Source: Desulfoscipio geothermicus DSM 3669 (lineage in GTDB: Bacteria; Bacillota; Desulfotomaculia; Desulfotomaculales; Desulfallaceae). Taken from it: a stretch of 64,000 nucleotides of DNA. Both the position numbers and the translations under genes were made by a program. Below are positions 25,871 through 34,436 of the stretch, one piece after another (position 1 is the first letter of the stretch; each line of letters starts with the position of its first letter). Under the pieces are notes generated by a model that was not told the origin of the DNA, made no database searches, and saw nothing but the letters and a program-made list of their open reading frames with translations. The stretch spans positions 40,860 through 104,859 of the forward strand of contig NZ_FOYM01000012.1 in assembly GCF_900115975.1 (NCBI RefSeq). Reading direction: 5' to 3'.

Positions 25871-26014
25871 TTAGAAAAAGTATTGGCCTATTGGACGATG
25901 CCCAAAAAAGAAGGGGAATAAGAAAAATAAGAATGGGAAAAAGAATAGCCATGGGAAAAAGAATGGAATCCCCGTAGTTTTAGCCTTGCTGTCAGGAGCA
26001 GCTCCGTAGCCCAT
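25871..26014 (-). CDS. Phe-rich 47-residue hydrophobic peptide, unknown
   Basis: The gene has an excellent site, GGGAGGT, 8 bp before ATG 26014. The product starts MGYGAAPDSKAKTTG, then a segment built almost only of Phe, Leu, Pro and Trp (IPFFFPWLFFFPFLFFLFPF), then GHRPIGQYFF. It should sit in or on the membrane as one helix broken by prolines. I know no family. It is divergent from a GerP-like gene with a 113-bp shared upstream region, so a sporulation or germination role is possible. Low-complexity DNA makes expression worth proving. Confidence 0.5.
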   Translation of the reverse strand: MGYGAAPDSKAKTTGIPFFFPWLFFFPFLFFLFPFFFGHRPIGQYFF

Positions 26015-26127
26015 AAATACATACCTCCCGTTTTAAAGATTTTTTAGATACTTCATAGTATTCAAATCTAATGGAAGGTGTTACCAAGTATAATATAGAA
26101 TATAGTTGTCCAAATGTAGGGGTCAAC

Positions 26128-26596
26128 ATGTCATGTAAAATTATTAAAAAAATTAAAGGTTTTGCAAATTACTTGTGGCAATTAATTTTTGGTGATGACC
26201 GGGATATTATTGAGAAAAGAGTCTGTGAACTGGAAAAAAAGATTCAAGATTTGGAACAGCGCTGTAACCAAGAACATGCAAAAATTGCCCCCCATCGTGA
26301 TAGAGCAGTTTCACGTCGAGAGAATAGTGGTTGATAAAGTTGAATATACAAATAATTTTGGTTCGCTGGGGATCAAAGAATTAAGCGGAATGCTCAATAT
26401 CGGCGCCAACTATGGCATTGGAACCGCACCGAAGGATAAGGAAAAGAAAGATCAGAACACCCAGCCCCGGGTAAAAGAAGGTAAGGAGGAAAAAAAGAAA
26501 AAACAATCCCACCAGGGTTCAGGCCCCAAGTTAACCATAAATTATAAGAAAACACCGGGTGGAAAGCAGGTGGATAAAAACGGTAAAAATAAATAG
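26128..26596 (+). pseudogene. GerPC-like spore protein gene with a frameshift
   Basis: Frame 1 from ATG 26128 gives MSCKIIKKIKGFANYLWQL and a coiled coil (EKRVCELEKKIQDLEQR) up to HAKIAP; frame 2 then continues IVIEQFHVERIVVDK, NNFGSLGIKELSGMLNIGANYG and a Lys-rich tail to 26596. The second part resembles proteins tied to spore germination (GerPC-type). The switch is at a run of six C near 26290; removing one C restores one continuous protein of about 155 residues. It could be a real decay, a sequencing error or programmed slippage. Confidence 0.55.
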
Positions 26597-26622
26597 TGAA
26601 ATAAAAGGAAAATATTAATAAT

Positions 26623-26653
26623 AATGCCCGGTAACTCTTCCAGGCATTTTTTT
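26623..26653 (+). terminator. Rho-independent terminator of the GerPC-like gene
   Basis: AATGCCCGG pairs with CCAGGCATT (one bulge) and is followed by seven T. Confidence 0.8.
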
Positions 26654-26974
26654 GGTCGGAAGACATGCCGGGCGAACACCAACTCCCCATGTGCATGAAT
26701 TCTCACCTCCCCCGCTTTTGAATCTAATGCTATTTTTTGCCCGCCCGGGATTCCGCCATCCGTATCACCCCATCTTTGATAAGTACACCGCCATTTATGT
26801 CCACAGGAAAGAGCCATTATGGCAGAAATTAAAGCGCCAGAAGGGTCGGCCACAATGTAAATCCGGCAGCGAAACGGAATTAGGGGTGCTGAAGGACGAA
26901 GAAAAAGGTAGTCCATTTTCCGTAGAGAAACAGGCCACCAAGAAGCATCAGCATAAAAACCGTTGTCAAGACTT
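26654..26974. other. Intergenic stretch without a recognised gene
   Basis: The frames here lack ribosome binding sites and recognisable motifs. It separates the GerPC-like gene from modC, which ends at 26975. I see no hairpin or repeat of note. Confidence 0.5.
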
Positions 26975-27640
26975 CTAATGTGCCCTGGACTGTCCTTTTT
27001 CCAACGTCAGAATTACATCTCCCAGAAAACTTGCGTCCTCTTCGTCGTGCGAAACCAGCACGAAGGGTATTTGCCACTGCCGGTGCAGTTTTTTTAATTC
27101 CTGCCTGAGCTTGATTTTATTCTCCCTGTCCAGAGCGCTGAACGGCTCATCCAGCAGCAGTAATTCGGGCTGTACCACCAATGCACGGGCCAGGGCGACC
27201 CGTTGTTTTTCCCCGCCGGAGAGCTGTGCGGGATAACGGTCCACCAGGTGTCCCACGCCGAAAGAGTGCAGCATTTCCATGGGGTCCGTCACGGGGCCGT
27301 TTTTTCCGTTTTCTCCGTTTTTTTTGTTCCGCTTGTTTTGCAGCCCGTACAATACGTTCTGGTGTACGGTCATGTGCGGGAACAGGGCATAATCCTGGAA
27401 CAGGTAGCCCACGTTTCTGGACCGGGTGGGGATATTAATTCTTTCATTTGACGAGTATAATACCCGCCGGTTCAACCTTATCTGTCCGGAAGAAGGCTTT
27501 CGCAAACCGGCCAGGCAATGCAGGACCGTTGTTTTCCCCGCCCCGGACTGTCCCCACAGGACGAGAATTTGGTTACCAATTTCCAGTTCCAGTTCCAGGG
27601 CGAAGTGCCACAGCTTTTTCGCGAATCGCATCTCTAACAT
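26975..27640 (-). CDS. modC: Molybdate/tungstate ABC transporter ATP-binding protein
   Basis: 221 residues. Walker A GQSGAGKTT (33-41), Q-loop FQDYALFPHM, signature LSGGEKQRVALARAL and Walker B LLLLDEPFSALD are all present, so the ATPase core is complete. Classical ModC is about 350 residues with a C-terminal MOP oxyanion-binding domain, which is missing here. It also has a Lys/Asn/Gly-rich insert (about 107-120). It follows modB by 16 bp. Tungstate is as likely as molybdate given the AOR nearby. Confidence 0.88.
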   Translation of the reverse strand: MLEMRFAKKLWHFALELELEIGNQILVLWGQSGAGKTTVLHCLAGLRKPSSGQIRLNRRVLYSSNERINIPTRSRNVGYLFQDYALFPHMTVHQNVLYGLQNKRNKKNGENGKNGPVTDPMEMLHSFGVGHLVDRYPAQLSGGEKQRVALARALVVQPELLLLDEPFSALDRENKIKLRQELKKLHRQWQIPFVLVSHDEEDASFLGDVILTLEKGQSRAH

Positions 27641-27656
27641 AACATCACCACAAATA

Positions 27657-28328
27657 TCAGTACTTACGCCGCTTGGCCCACCGGTTGACCCAGAAAATCA
27701 CCGCAAAACTGAAAACAGTAATAATAGCCACCAAAGTTTTGGCCGTGGCGTTGTCCCCGGCGTCCACCGCGAAGTATATGGCCAGGGGGATGGTCTGGGT
27801 TTGCCCGGGAATGTTGCCCGCCACCATCAAGGTGGCGCCAAATTCGCCCAAGGCTCTGGCAAAGGATAAAACCAACCCGGCTATTATCCCCGGCCAGGCC
27901 AGGGGGAGGGTGATTGTAAAAAATATTCGCCATTCACCGGCCCCCAGAGTCCGGGCCGCTTTTTCATAATTCTCATCCACGCTTTTAAAGGCTGCCTTGG
28001 CGCTCTGGTACATCAGCGGGAAAGCCACCACCGTGGAAGCCAGCACGGCCGCCCACCAGGTGAAAATTAAAGATATGCCCAACTCGGACAAAACACGGCC
28101 TAAAAGACCGTTTTTACCGATCAGCATCAGGAGTCCGTAACCGATGACAGAGGGTGGCAGCACCATGGGCAAAGTCAGAGCTGCTTCCACAAGGTCCTTC
28201 CCGTAAAATTCCCGGCGGGCCAGCAACCTGGACAGCGGCAGGCCCAGGCAGGTGACTACGAACACCGCTATTATTGCAACCCTGAGGGAGAGTAGAACGG
28301 GAAACCAGTCAGTAAGTTGAAAAAACAT
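27657..28328 (-). CDS. modB: Molybdate/tungstate ABC transporter permease
   Basis: 223 residues with five to six hydrophobic segments. The EAA-type motif for contact with the ATPase lies around EKAARTLGAGEWRIFFTITLP, followed by ARALGEFGATLMVAG, a ModB signature. It is the membrane channel of the importer and lies between modA (9 bp) and modC. Confidence 0.93.
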   Translation of the reverse strand: MFFQLTDWFPVLLSLRVAIIAVFVVTCLGLPLSRLLARREFYGKDLVEAALTLPMVLPPSVIGYGLLMLIGKNGLLGRVLSELGISLIFTWWAAVLASTVVAFPLMYQSAKAAFKSVDENYEKAARTLGAGEWRIFFTITLPLAWPGIIAGLVLSFARALGEFGATLMVAGNIPGQTQTIPLAIYFAVDAGDNATAKTLVAIITVFSFAVIFWVNRWAKRRKY

Positions 28329-28337
28329 GGCTAAAAA

Positions 28338-29129
28338 CTACTTATTCAGGGGTTTGAAGCCGTACTTGGTAAAAATCTGTGCCGCTTCTTCCCCGGAGAT
28401 AAATTCGGTAAAAGCCTTTGCTTCCTCGGGGTGCCCGGTGCCTTTGATAACGGCCATGGGATAAACGATAGGCTTGTGTGAACCGGCCGGCGCAGCAGCC
28501 ACGATTTTAATTCCTTCGCCGATTACGGTGTCGGATCGGTAAACCAGGCCGGCGTCCACATTGCCGGTTTCCGCGTAAGTAAGCACCTGGCGCACGTCCT
28601 TGGCAAAAACCAGTTTGGGTTGGATTTTTTCCCATAGTCCCAGGCTAATCAGGGCTTCCTTGGCGTACTTACCCGCGGGCACGGATTCCGGTGTGCCGAT
28701 GCTGATTTTTTCCACGTCGCTGCCGGCCAGTTCCTCAAAGCCGGCCAAATTGCTATCACTTTGCGTGATCAGTACTATTTCGTTGCTTAACAAGTCCTGA
28801 CGGGTTTCTTTAACAATCAGGTCCTTTTCTGCCAAGGCGTCCATCTGGGGTTTACCCGCGGATATAAACACGTCTGCCGGGGCGCCTTCTTCGATCTGTT
28901 TTTGCAGGGTGCCGGAGGAGGCAAAATTATAGGTTATATTTACTTCAGGGTGTTTGGTTATGTAGATATCCTTAAGCTCTTCCGCAGCATCTTTAAGGCT
29001 GGCGGCGGCGGATATAATCAGGTTCACCGGCTCCGCTTCGGCCTCGGGTTGTTCCTTGCCGGCCCCGCAACCGGCCGCAGCAGCTGCGATAAACATCACA
29101 AGACCCAATAAAAACAATAGTCTTCTCAT
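28338..29129 (-). CDS. modA: Molybdate/tungstate-binding lipoprotein
   Basis: 263 residues. The lipoprotein signal peptide ends AAAAAGCGAGK with the lipobox Cys near residue 21. The ModA fold shows LIISAAASLKDAAEELKDIY, FNFASSGTLQKQIEEG-like binding segments (here YNFASSGTLQKQ), GAPADVFISAG and VDAGLVYRSD. It captures the oxyanion outside the membrane and hands it to ModB. It is the first gene of modABC, divergent from the regulator at 29385. Confidence 0.93.
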   Translation of the reverse strand: MRRLLFLLGLVMFIAAAAAGCGAGKEQPEAEAEPVNLIISAAASLKDAAEELKDIYITKHPEVNITYNFASSGTLQKQIEEGAPADVFISAGKPQMDALAEKDLIVKETRQDLLSNEIVLITQSDSNLAGFEELAGSDVEKISIGTPESVPAGKYAKEALISLGLWEKIQPKLVFAKDVRQVLTYAETGNVDAGLVYRSDTVIGEGIKIVAAAPAGSHKPIVYPMAVIKGTGHPEEAKAFTEFISGEEAAQIFTKYGFKPLNK

Positions 29130-29297
29130 TGTTTTGTTTCCCCCTTTGATTTTAATTTATTATTAAATTTTTTACTGTTTTTGCAGCAAATAAAAATAAA
29201 CATAACGTAACATAAATAAACAATTAATATAAAAATACCGAATTTTTTTTTTACCTTTTATTTTTAACAATTTATAAATAAAGACAATGCCATACGA

Positions 29298-29325
29298 AAC
29301 ATTACTTAACATTACAAAACGTTAC
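29298..29325. promoter_or_regulatory. Three 10-bp-phased direct repeats, probable operator
   Basis: AACATTAC (29298), AACATTAC (29308) and AACGTTAC (29318) are spaced exactly one helical turn apart. They end 23 bp before the TATAAT of the regulator gene, which lacks a good -35 box. They are candidate binding sites for the HTH/binding-protein regulator, controlling itself and modABC. Confidence 0.6.
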
Positions 29326-29348
29326 TATGAAGAAATAATAAATTAAGT

Positions 29349-29354
29349 TATAAT
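29349..29354 (+). promoter_or_regulatory. TATAAT -10 element of the regulator gene
   Basis: A consensus -10 box 30 bp before the start; the -35 position is poor, which fits activation from the phased repeats upstream. Confidence 0.5.
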
Positions 29355-29384
29355 AATTGTCAAGATATTGGGAGGGAATAAATT

Positions 29385-30353
29385 ATGAAAGAAGAGATTT
29401 CTTTAACACCTGAAGAAGTGGCGGGAATACTAAAAATTGCTAAAAACACGGTCTATGAATTGATTAAGCGGGGAGAGCTTCCGGCTTACCGGGTAGGCCG
29501 TAAAATCCGGGTTGATCTGCAGGATGTTGAAGCCTATAAGAAACATGGCAAAAATATTGAATTAGCGCCGGACCCGGGCACAGCTTCCTGCCGCAACCTG
29601 CCTCTGAACCCGCGAAGTTATCGCCCGGAAGAAACAGCCTCTTACCACCAGGGACTGGTGATCTGCGGCCAGGACGTGCTCCTGGATATTCTGACCCGCC
29701 ACCTGGAGCGACACCCGCAGGGGGTTCATGCCTTCCGCCACCACGTGGGTAGCTTCACCGGCCTCTTGGCCCTGTACCAGGGTAAGGCCCATATGGCCGC
29801 CATCCACCTATGGGACGGGGACACCGGGGTATACAATATCCCTTTCGTACGCCGCCTTCTCCCCGGTGTTCCCGCGATCATTGTGCACCTGGCCTACCGG
29901 ATGCAGGGATTTTACCTGGCAAAAGGCAATCCCAAAAACATTAAGGAATGGAAAGATCTGACCCGACCGGACATATGTTTCATCAACCGGGAAAAGGGCT
30001 GCGGCACCCGGGTCCTGCTGGACGAACAGCTCCGCCGCCTGGGACTGGATAGGCGGCTCATAACGGGGTACGAGAAAGAGGAATTTTCCCATCTGGGCGT
30101 GGCCAGCGCCGTGGCCAGGGGAGAGGCCGACGTAGGCCTGGGCAACGAAAAAGCAGCCCTGCAGGTACGGGGACTGGAGTTTCTCCCCCTACACAAGGAA
30201 CGCTATGAACTGGTCATCAAAAAAGAAGATCTGGAAAAGCCTCATATCCGTGCAGTAATTGAAATTCTCCAGTCCGAACAGTATAAAAAGGAAGTCCAGG
30301 GCTTGGGGGATTACGATTTAACCGAAACAGGCAAAATTGTGGCCGAAGTATAA
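29385..30353 (+). CDS. HTH regulator with molybdate-binding-like domain
   Basis: 322 residues behind GGGAGGG. Residues 1-55 are an excisionase/MerR-like HTH (SLTPEEVAGILKIAKNTVYE, then GELPAYRVGRKIRVDLQDVE). Residues 85-320 are a periplasmic-binding-protein-like domain of the ModA/PBP_like type, with CGQDVLLDILTRHLE, INREKGCGTRVLLDEQLRRLG and VASAVARGEADVGLG. Such one-component proteins sense oxyanions or molybdenum cofactor and control mod genes. Its place opposite modABC supports this. Confidence 0.88.
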   Translation: MKEEISLTPEEVAGILKIAKNTVYELIKRGELPAYRVGRKIRVDLQDVEAYKKHGKNIELAPDPGTASCRNLPLNPRSYRPEETASYHQGLVICGQDVLLDILTRHLERHPQGVHAFRHHVGSFTGLLALYQGKAHMAAIHLWDGDTGVYNIPFVRRLLPGVPAIIVHLAYRMQGFYLAKGNPKNIKEWKDLTRPDICFINREKGCGTRVLLDEQLRRLGLDRRLITGYEKEEFSHLGVASAVARGEADVGLGNEKAALQVRGLEFLPLHKERYELVIKKEDLEKPHIRAVIEILQSEQYKKEVQGLGDYDLTETGKIVAEV

Positions 30354-30529
30354 CATCCCACGGTTGTCAGCAATTTTTCAGTCACGTTCATAGGCTCCAC
30401 GTAACTGAGGTGTGCCCATACCACGCCCAGTTCGGTGGTGATTTCAACCCCCTCCGGGTCATGTTCTTCCTTCAATACCCGGCCGTTTTCGTAAATCAAC
30501 GGCAGTATGCCGCTTTTGGCAAAGGGCAC
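30311..30529 (-). pseudogene. Fragment resembling the C-terminus of HflX GTPase
   Basis: The minus strand reads VPFAKSGILPLIYENGRV then LKEEHDPEGVEITTELGVVW, which follows the pattern of the HflX C-terminal domain (small-residue start, ENGRVL, EE, EGV, alternating hydrophobics). Nothing of the GTPase domain is present, and the frame starts inside a terminator. The last codons run into the regulator gene, so the true edge of the remnant is uncertain. Confidence 0.4.
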
Positions 30530-30567
30530 AAAAAAAGTACACCCGGCCAAATTCATGGCCGGGGTGT
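30530..30567 (-). terminator. Rho-independent terminator of the TRAP transporter operon
   Basis: On the minus strand ACACCCCGGCCA pairs with TGGCCGGGTGT with one bulge, then AC and seven T. It lies about 20 bp after the permease stop. Confidence 0.85.
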
Positions 30568-30585
30568 ATCCAGGTAGTTGGTAGT

Positions 30586-32769
30586 TTATACGCTTATACC
30601 GGTGGTTTTGGCCTGCTTGCGAACACTTCTCTTCTGGTATAAAAAAACTGCCGCCAGTATTACCAGGCCGAAAAGGTCGCTCAATAACCAGGGATTGACC
30701 AGGGCCAAACCGGCCGGTATTAATAATACCCTCTCGATAATTGAAAGTTTCTTTTCCATAAATCCGGCCAAAGAAACGCTGATACAGAACATCCCCAGCA
30801 TGGCGGCCACAATCACTATCACCAGTTTGAACAGAGTGGCGTTTTCCATCAACAACACCGGTGACAGCACGAACATATACGGGATTAAAAACGCTCCTAT
30901 GGCGATTTTCACGGCCTGGACACCGGTTTGGAAGGGGTTGCTGTTTGCCAGGCCCGCGCCGGCATAAGCCGCCAGGGCCACCGGCGGGGTGATGTCCGCC
31001 ACGATACCGAAATAGAACACAAACATGTGGGCCGCAATCACCGGCACGCTGTCAAAGGCCAGCAGGGCCGGCGCCGCCATGGTGGCGGTAATCACGTAGT
31101 TAGCGGTGGTGGGCAATCCCATACCCAGGATGATGCTGGCAATCATGGTGAAAAACATGGTCAGTATCAATTTGTTATGGGCCAGGCTTAAAATACCGCC
31201 GGAAATTTTCAATCCCAGACCGGTCAGGGTAATCACGCCCGCAATGACGCCGGCGGCGGCACAGGCGGCGATAACCGGCAGCGCGGTCCGGGCCGCGTCG
31301 GCCAGAATTTGAAAGAATACCGGCAGGGTCAGTTTATCTTCTATCATATCCTGTTTGCCCAGTATTTTAGCTATTATAAGGGCCAAAACGCTCATGCCCA
31401 GGGAGGTATATATCCCGTAAAGAGCCGCTTTCATGGCCGACTGGCCGGTGCACAGAATGACGACGATGGCGATGATCGGCAGCAGCATGTAGCCCTTTTT
31501 CAGCAACAAACTCCATACGCTGGGCAACCGGTCCCGCGGCACACCCATGATATTCAGTTTCTTCGACTCATAGTGCACCGCAATGAACTGGCCGGTAAAA
31601 AACAGCAGCGCCGGAATGATAGCGGCCTTCATAATATCCTGGTAAGCCAGTCCGGTGAACTCAATCATCAAAAAGGCCGCCGAACCCATAATGGGCGGCA
31701 TGATCTGCCCGCCCGTGGACGACGCCGCCTCCACCGCCGCCGCGTACTCCGGCTTGTAGCCCGCCCGCTTCATCATGGGAATGGTGAACGCGCCGTTACC
31801 CACCGTATTCGCCACGGAACTGCCGGTAATCATACCGGAAAACACGCTGGTTAAAACCCCCACTTTGGCGGTGCCGCCCGTCATCCAGCCCGTCATGGAC
31901 ATGGCCAGATCACTGAAGAACTTTTCCAGGCCGGTGCGCTGCAGGATCACCCCGAAAAGCATATACAGATATATGAAGGTGGTGGAGATTGATATGGGGA
32001 TGCCAAAAACCCCTTCCATGCTCAGAAAAGAGTGTGATATCACCCGCTCCACGCTAAACCCGGCATGGTTTAAAAAGCCGGGCAGGTAGGGACCCAGGTA
32101 AGCGTAAAACAGCATGGAAACCCCCACAGCGACAATCGGCACCCCGATGACGCGCCGGGCCGCTTCCAGCACCAGCAGCACGCCGGCGCCGGCCACCACG
32201 TAATCCACATCATTGTACATGCCCACCCGGGCAATAATCCCTTCATAACAGAAGAACTGGTATAAGCCAACCGTAAAACCCAAAATAGATAATACTATGT
32301 CAAACAGCGGAATGCCGGCATATTTTTGATTATATCTTTTAGCCAGATGAAACAAAAGCAGCACCAGGCCGGAAACCAGGGCAACCGGCAAGCTGATCTC
32401 GCCTTTTTGATATATGACAGCAACCACCAGCAGCAGCAACAGAGTAATAACCCGACTTCCCCAGGAAATCTTACCGTCATCCCGCTTGTTCGCCGGGTAT
32501 AACAAAAATGCCAAACCCAGGGCCAGAGCCACGTGGAAACCACGCTGTTGGTTGGAAATCAACGTGCCGAATATAGCCGTATACAATTGGAACAAAGTAA
32601 GCGTTATAGAAACGACAAATATAAACCACTTCCAGAAAAGAGGCACGTTTTTGCGGTAAGCGCTGGCGGCGTCGTACTTCTCCATCACTGCCTGCGCCAG
32701 GTTCAGTTCCTCTTCCCGGGGGCCTAAATTATATTGTTTTGCGTCTGACTGGGTTTGCGAATTCGGCAT
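30586..32769 (-). CDS. TRAP transporter fused permease (TAXI type)
   Basis: 727 residues with about 16-18 hydrophobic segments: a small DctQ-like part (about 45-215) and a large DctM-like part with GVLTSVFSGMITGSSVANTV, GQIMPPIMGSAAFLM and GMGLPTTANYVITA. It is the membrane subunit of a Na+- or H+-driven importer for organic acids or amino acids. The DUF1850 and TAXI binding-protein genes lie upstream on the same strand, the usual set. Substrate unknown; glutamate is possible given the aminomutase next door. Confidence 0.92.
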   Translation of the reverse strand: MPNSQTQSDAKQYNLGPREEELNLAQAVMEKYDAASAYRKNVPLFWKWFIFVVSITLTLFQLYTAIFGTLISNQQRGFHVALALGLAFLLYPANKRDDGKISWGSRVITLLLLLVVAVIYQKGEISLPVALVSGLVLLLFHLAKRYNQKYAGIPLFDIVLSILGFTVGLYQFFCYEGIIARVGMYNDVDYVVAGAGVLLVLEAARRVIGVPIVAVGVSMLFYAYLGPYLPGFLNHAGFSVERVISHSFLSMEGVFGIPISISTTFIYLYMLFGVILQRTGLEKFFSDLAMSMTGWMTGGTAKVGVLTSVFSGMITGSSVANTVGNGAFTIPMMKRAGYKPEYAAAVEAASSTGGQIMPPIMGSAAFLMIEFTGLAYQDIMKAAIIPALLFFTGQFIAVHYESKKLNIMGVPRDRLPSVWSLLLKKGYMLLPIIAIVVILCTGQSAMKAALYGIYTSLGMSVLALIIAKILGKQDMIEDKLTLPVFFQILADAARTALPVIAACAAAGVIAGVITLTGLGLKISGGILSLAHNKLILTMFFTMIASIILGMGLPTTANYVITATMAAPALLAFDSVPVIAAHMFVFYFGIVADITPPVALAAYAGAGLANSNPFQTGVQAVKIAIGAFLIPYMFVLSPVLLMENATLFKLVIVIVAAMLGMFCISVSLAGFMEKKLSIIERVLLIPAGLALVNPWLLSDLFGLVILAAVFLYQKRSVRKQAKTTGISV

Positions 32770-32794
32770 AATTCCCTTCCTTCTGCAATATATT

Positions 32795-33322
32795 TCAACT
32801 GCTTAACGATAATAACGGTCGCACATAAAATTCAACGAAAGCGCCACCTTCGGCCACATCAAGCAAACGCAGCTTTGATCCGTCTTTGAACACCAGGGTG
32901 TGGTCCGCCACCACCTGGCCCACCCGCAGCGGCACTTTGGCAAATTTCCGGTTTTCGTAAAGCACCTTGTAATAACCGTCTTCCACTATAAATCCGGTGG
33001 TTTCTTCAGCCATCTTTTCAGGCCCGACGGGGAGGTTGGCCCCAAAGGAATCATAGCGCATTTCCACCATGGACAATATGCGCTTGTCCTCTATTTTATA
33101 ATCTTCATAAACCGGTTGTTTGGTCACCGAATGTACGTATTCCAAGGTAAAGACTGTCCCTACTTTTACCGGCTTGCGAAATAACACTTCCCCTGAAAAA
33201 TGCTCTTTAACCTCAAAAAAAGCATAGTTATGAAGGGCATATGCTATAAATACACAAACAAACAACAAAAAAAATACGACATAATGAGCACCTGTGAAGG
33301 TGCTCATTAATGATTTCTTCAT
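32795..33322 (-). CDS. DUF1850 protein of a TAXI-TRAP operon
   Basis: 175 residues. One N-terminal membrane helix (13-32), then an extracytoplasmic domain with VGTVFTLEYVHSVTKQPVYEDY and DGYYKVLYENRKFAKVPLRVG, the DUF1850 pattern. The family is repeatedly found between TAXI binding protein and fused permease genes, as here. It probably helps the transporter, but the mechanism is unknown. Confidence 0.85.
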   Translation of the reverse strand: MKKSLMSTFTGAHYVVFFLLFVCVFIAYALHNYAFFEVKEHFSGEVLFRKPVKVGTVFTLEYVHSVTKQPVYEDYKIEDKRILSMVEMRYDSFGANLPVGPEKMAEETTGFIVEDGYYKVLYENRKFAKVPLRVGQVVADHTLVFKDGSKLRLLDVAEGGAFVEFYVRPLLSLSS

Positions 33323-33359
33323 GCAATATCAACCTTTTCCTGTGCTATGCCTGTTGCTG

Positions 33360-34364
33360 TTACATCAAGCCTTGTTCCTTGTAGTACTTGACGGCTCCCG
33401 GATGGAACTCTACAGGCTCAATCCCTTTAAGCGCGTTGTCAATGGTAATCTGGTTGCCCCGGGCATGACCCTTGGCAATATCCGCCGTATGTTCGTACAT
33501 CACCTTAGTCATGTTGTAAATAAGATCATCCGGCAGATCCTTTTTCACGTACAGCACCGCCCACTGGGAAACGGTATGGGCGGTCTCGTCCTGTCCTTTG
33601 TAAGTGCCGCCGGGGATTTCATACGGCGTGAAAGCCGGGTCGGAGGCCAGCAGCTTTTGCAGACCGTCACCCTCAATATCCACAATGGTTACCGGCGTGG
33701 CGGTGGTGATGTCCACAACGTTGCCTGCCGGCACCGCCAGCACCGCAAAAGCGGCGTCAAGCTGCCCGTCCTTTAATTTGCGGGCGGCATCGGCAAAGTT
33801 ATCCTGGAACTTATCCAAGTCTTTGTCCGGGTCAATACCATATGACTCAAGAATCGCGACCGCCGCTGATGCCGTTCCGCTGCCCGGAGGGCCGAGGGAA
33901 ACGCGCTTCCCTTTGAGGTCGGCCACAGTTTTGATCCCCGCGCCGGCGGGAGCAATGATCTGCATCACTTCGGGGTAAATGACCCCCACGGCTGCAAAAT
34001 CTTGCAGGGCTTTGCTCTCAAACTCACCTGCCCCGTTCCAGGCTCTCTGCGCCGGACCGTTCATAGCCATGGCCAGCTGCGCATCACCGCCGGCCAGCAG
34101 GCGAATATTTTCCACGGACGCCCCGGTGGCCTGCACGGTAACGTTCAACCCTTCAATATTTTTGTTCCAAACGTCAGCCATTGCGCCGCCAAGCGGGTAA
34201 TAAGTACCGCCCGTACCACCGGTGGCCATCAGCAGGTTAAAAGTTTCACCGCCGCTTTTTTCACCCGCCTGCTCCTTGGGCTCTTCATTCGCCCCCCCAC
34301 ATCCGACTGCGAGCAACGATACCGCCAATAACAGTGTCAACAGCAACAAAAACTTTTTCCGCAT
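33360..34364 (-). CDS. TAXI family TRAP solute-binding lipoprotein
   Basis: 334 residues. Lipoprotein signal with the lipobox LLAVGCGG (Cys 22). The TAXI domain shows LLMATGGTGGTYYPLGGAMADVW, GKRVSLGPPGSGTASAA and KLKDGQLDAAFAVLAVPAG. It captures the solute outside the cell. First gene of the operon, after a sigma-A promoter with an inverted repeat in its leader. Confidence 0.93.
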   Translation of the reverse strand: MRKKFLLLLTLLLAVSLLAVGCGGANEEPKEQAGEKSGGETFNLLMATGGTGGTYYPLGGAMADVWNKNIEGLNVTVQATGASVENIRLLAGGDAQLAMAMNGPAQRAWNGAGEFESKALQDFAAVGVIYPEVMQIIAPAGAGIKTVADLKGKRVSLGPPGSGTASAAVAILESYGIDPDKDLDKFQDNFADAARKLKDGQLDAAFAVLAVPAGNVVDITTATPVTIVDIEGDGLQKLLASDPAFTPYEIPGGTYKGQDETAHTVSQWAVLYVKKDLPDDLIYNMTKVMYEHTADIAKGHARGNQITIDNALKGIEPVEFHPGAVKYYKEQGLM

Positions 34365-34399
34365 TCGTCAACCCCCTTATTTTCCTTATTCATTATGTT

Positions 34400-34430
34400 G
34401 GCAATATTACGAATAATATTTAATATTGCC
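34400..34430. promoter_or_regulatory. Inverted repeat in the TAXI operon leader
   Basis: GGCAATATTA (34400-34409) and TAATATTGCC (34421-34430) are perfect arms with an 11-bp spacer. It covers the expected transcript start, so a repressor site is likely. Confidence 0.5.
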
Positions 34431-34436
34431 GACAAA

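Noticed and set aside
25783..25977. 64-codon frame overlapping the second small RNA
   Set aside because: No ribosome binding site and it runs through a strong terminator.
26652..26978. 108-codon frame between the GerPC-like gene and modC
   Set aside because: Starts inside a terminator T-run, has no ribosome binding site and no recognisable family.
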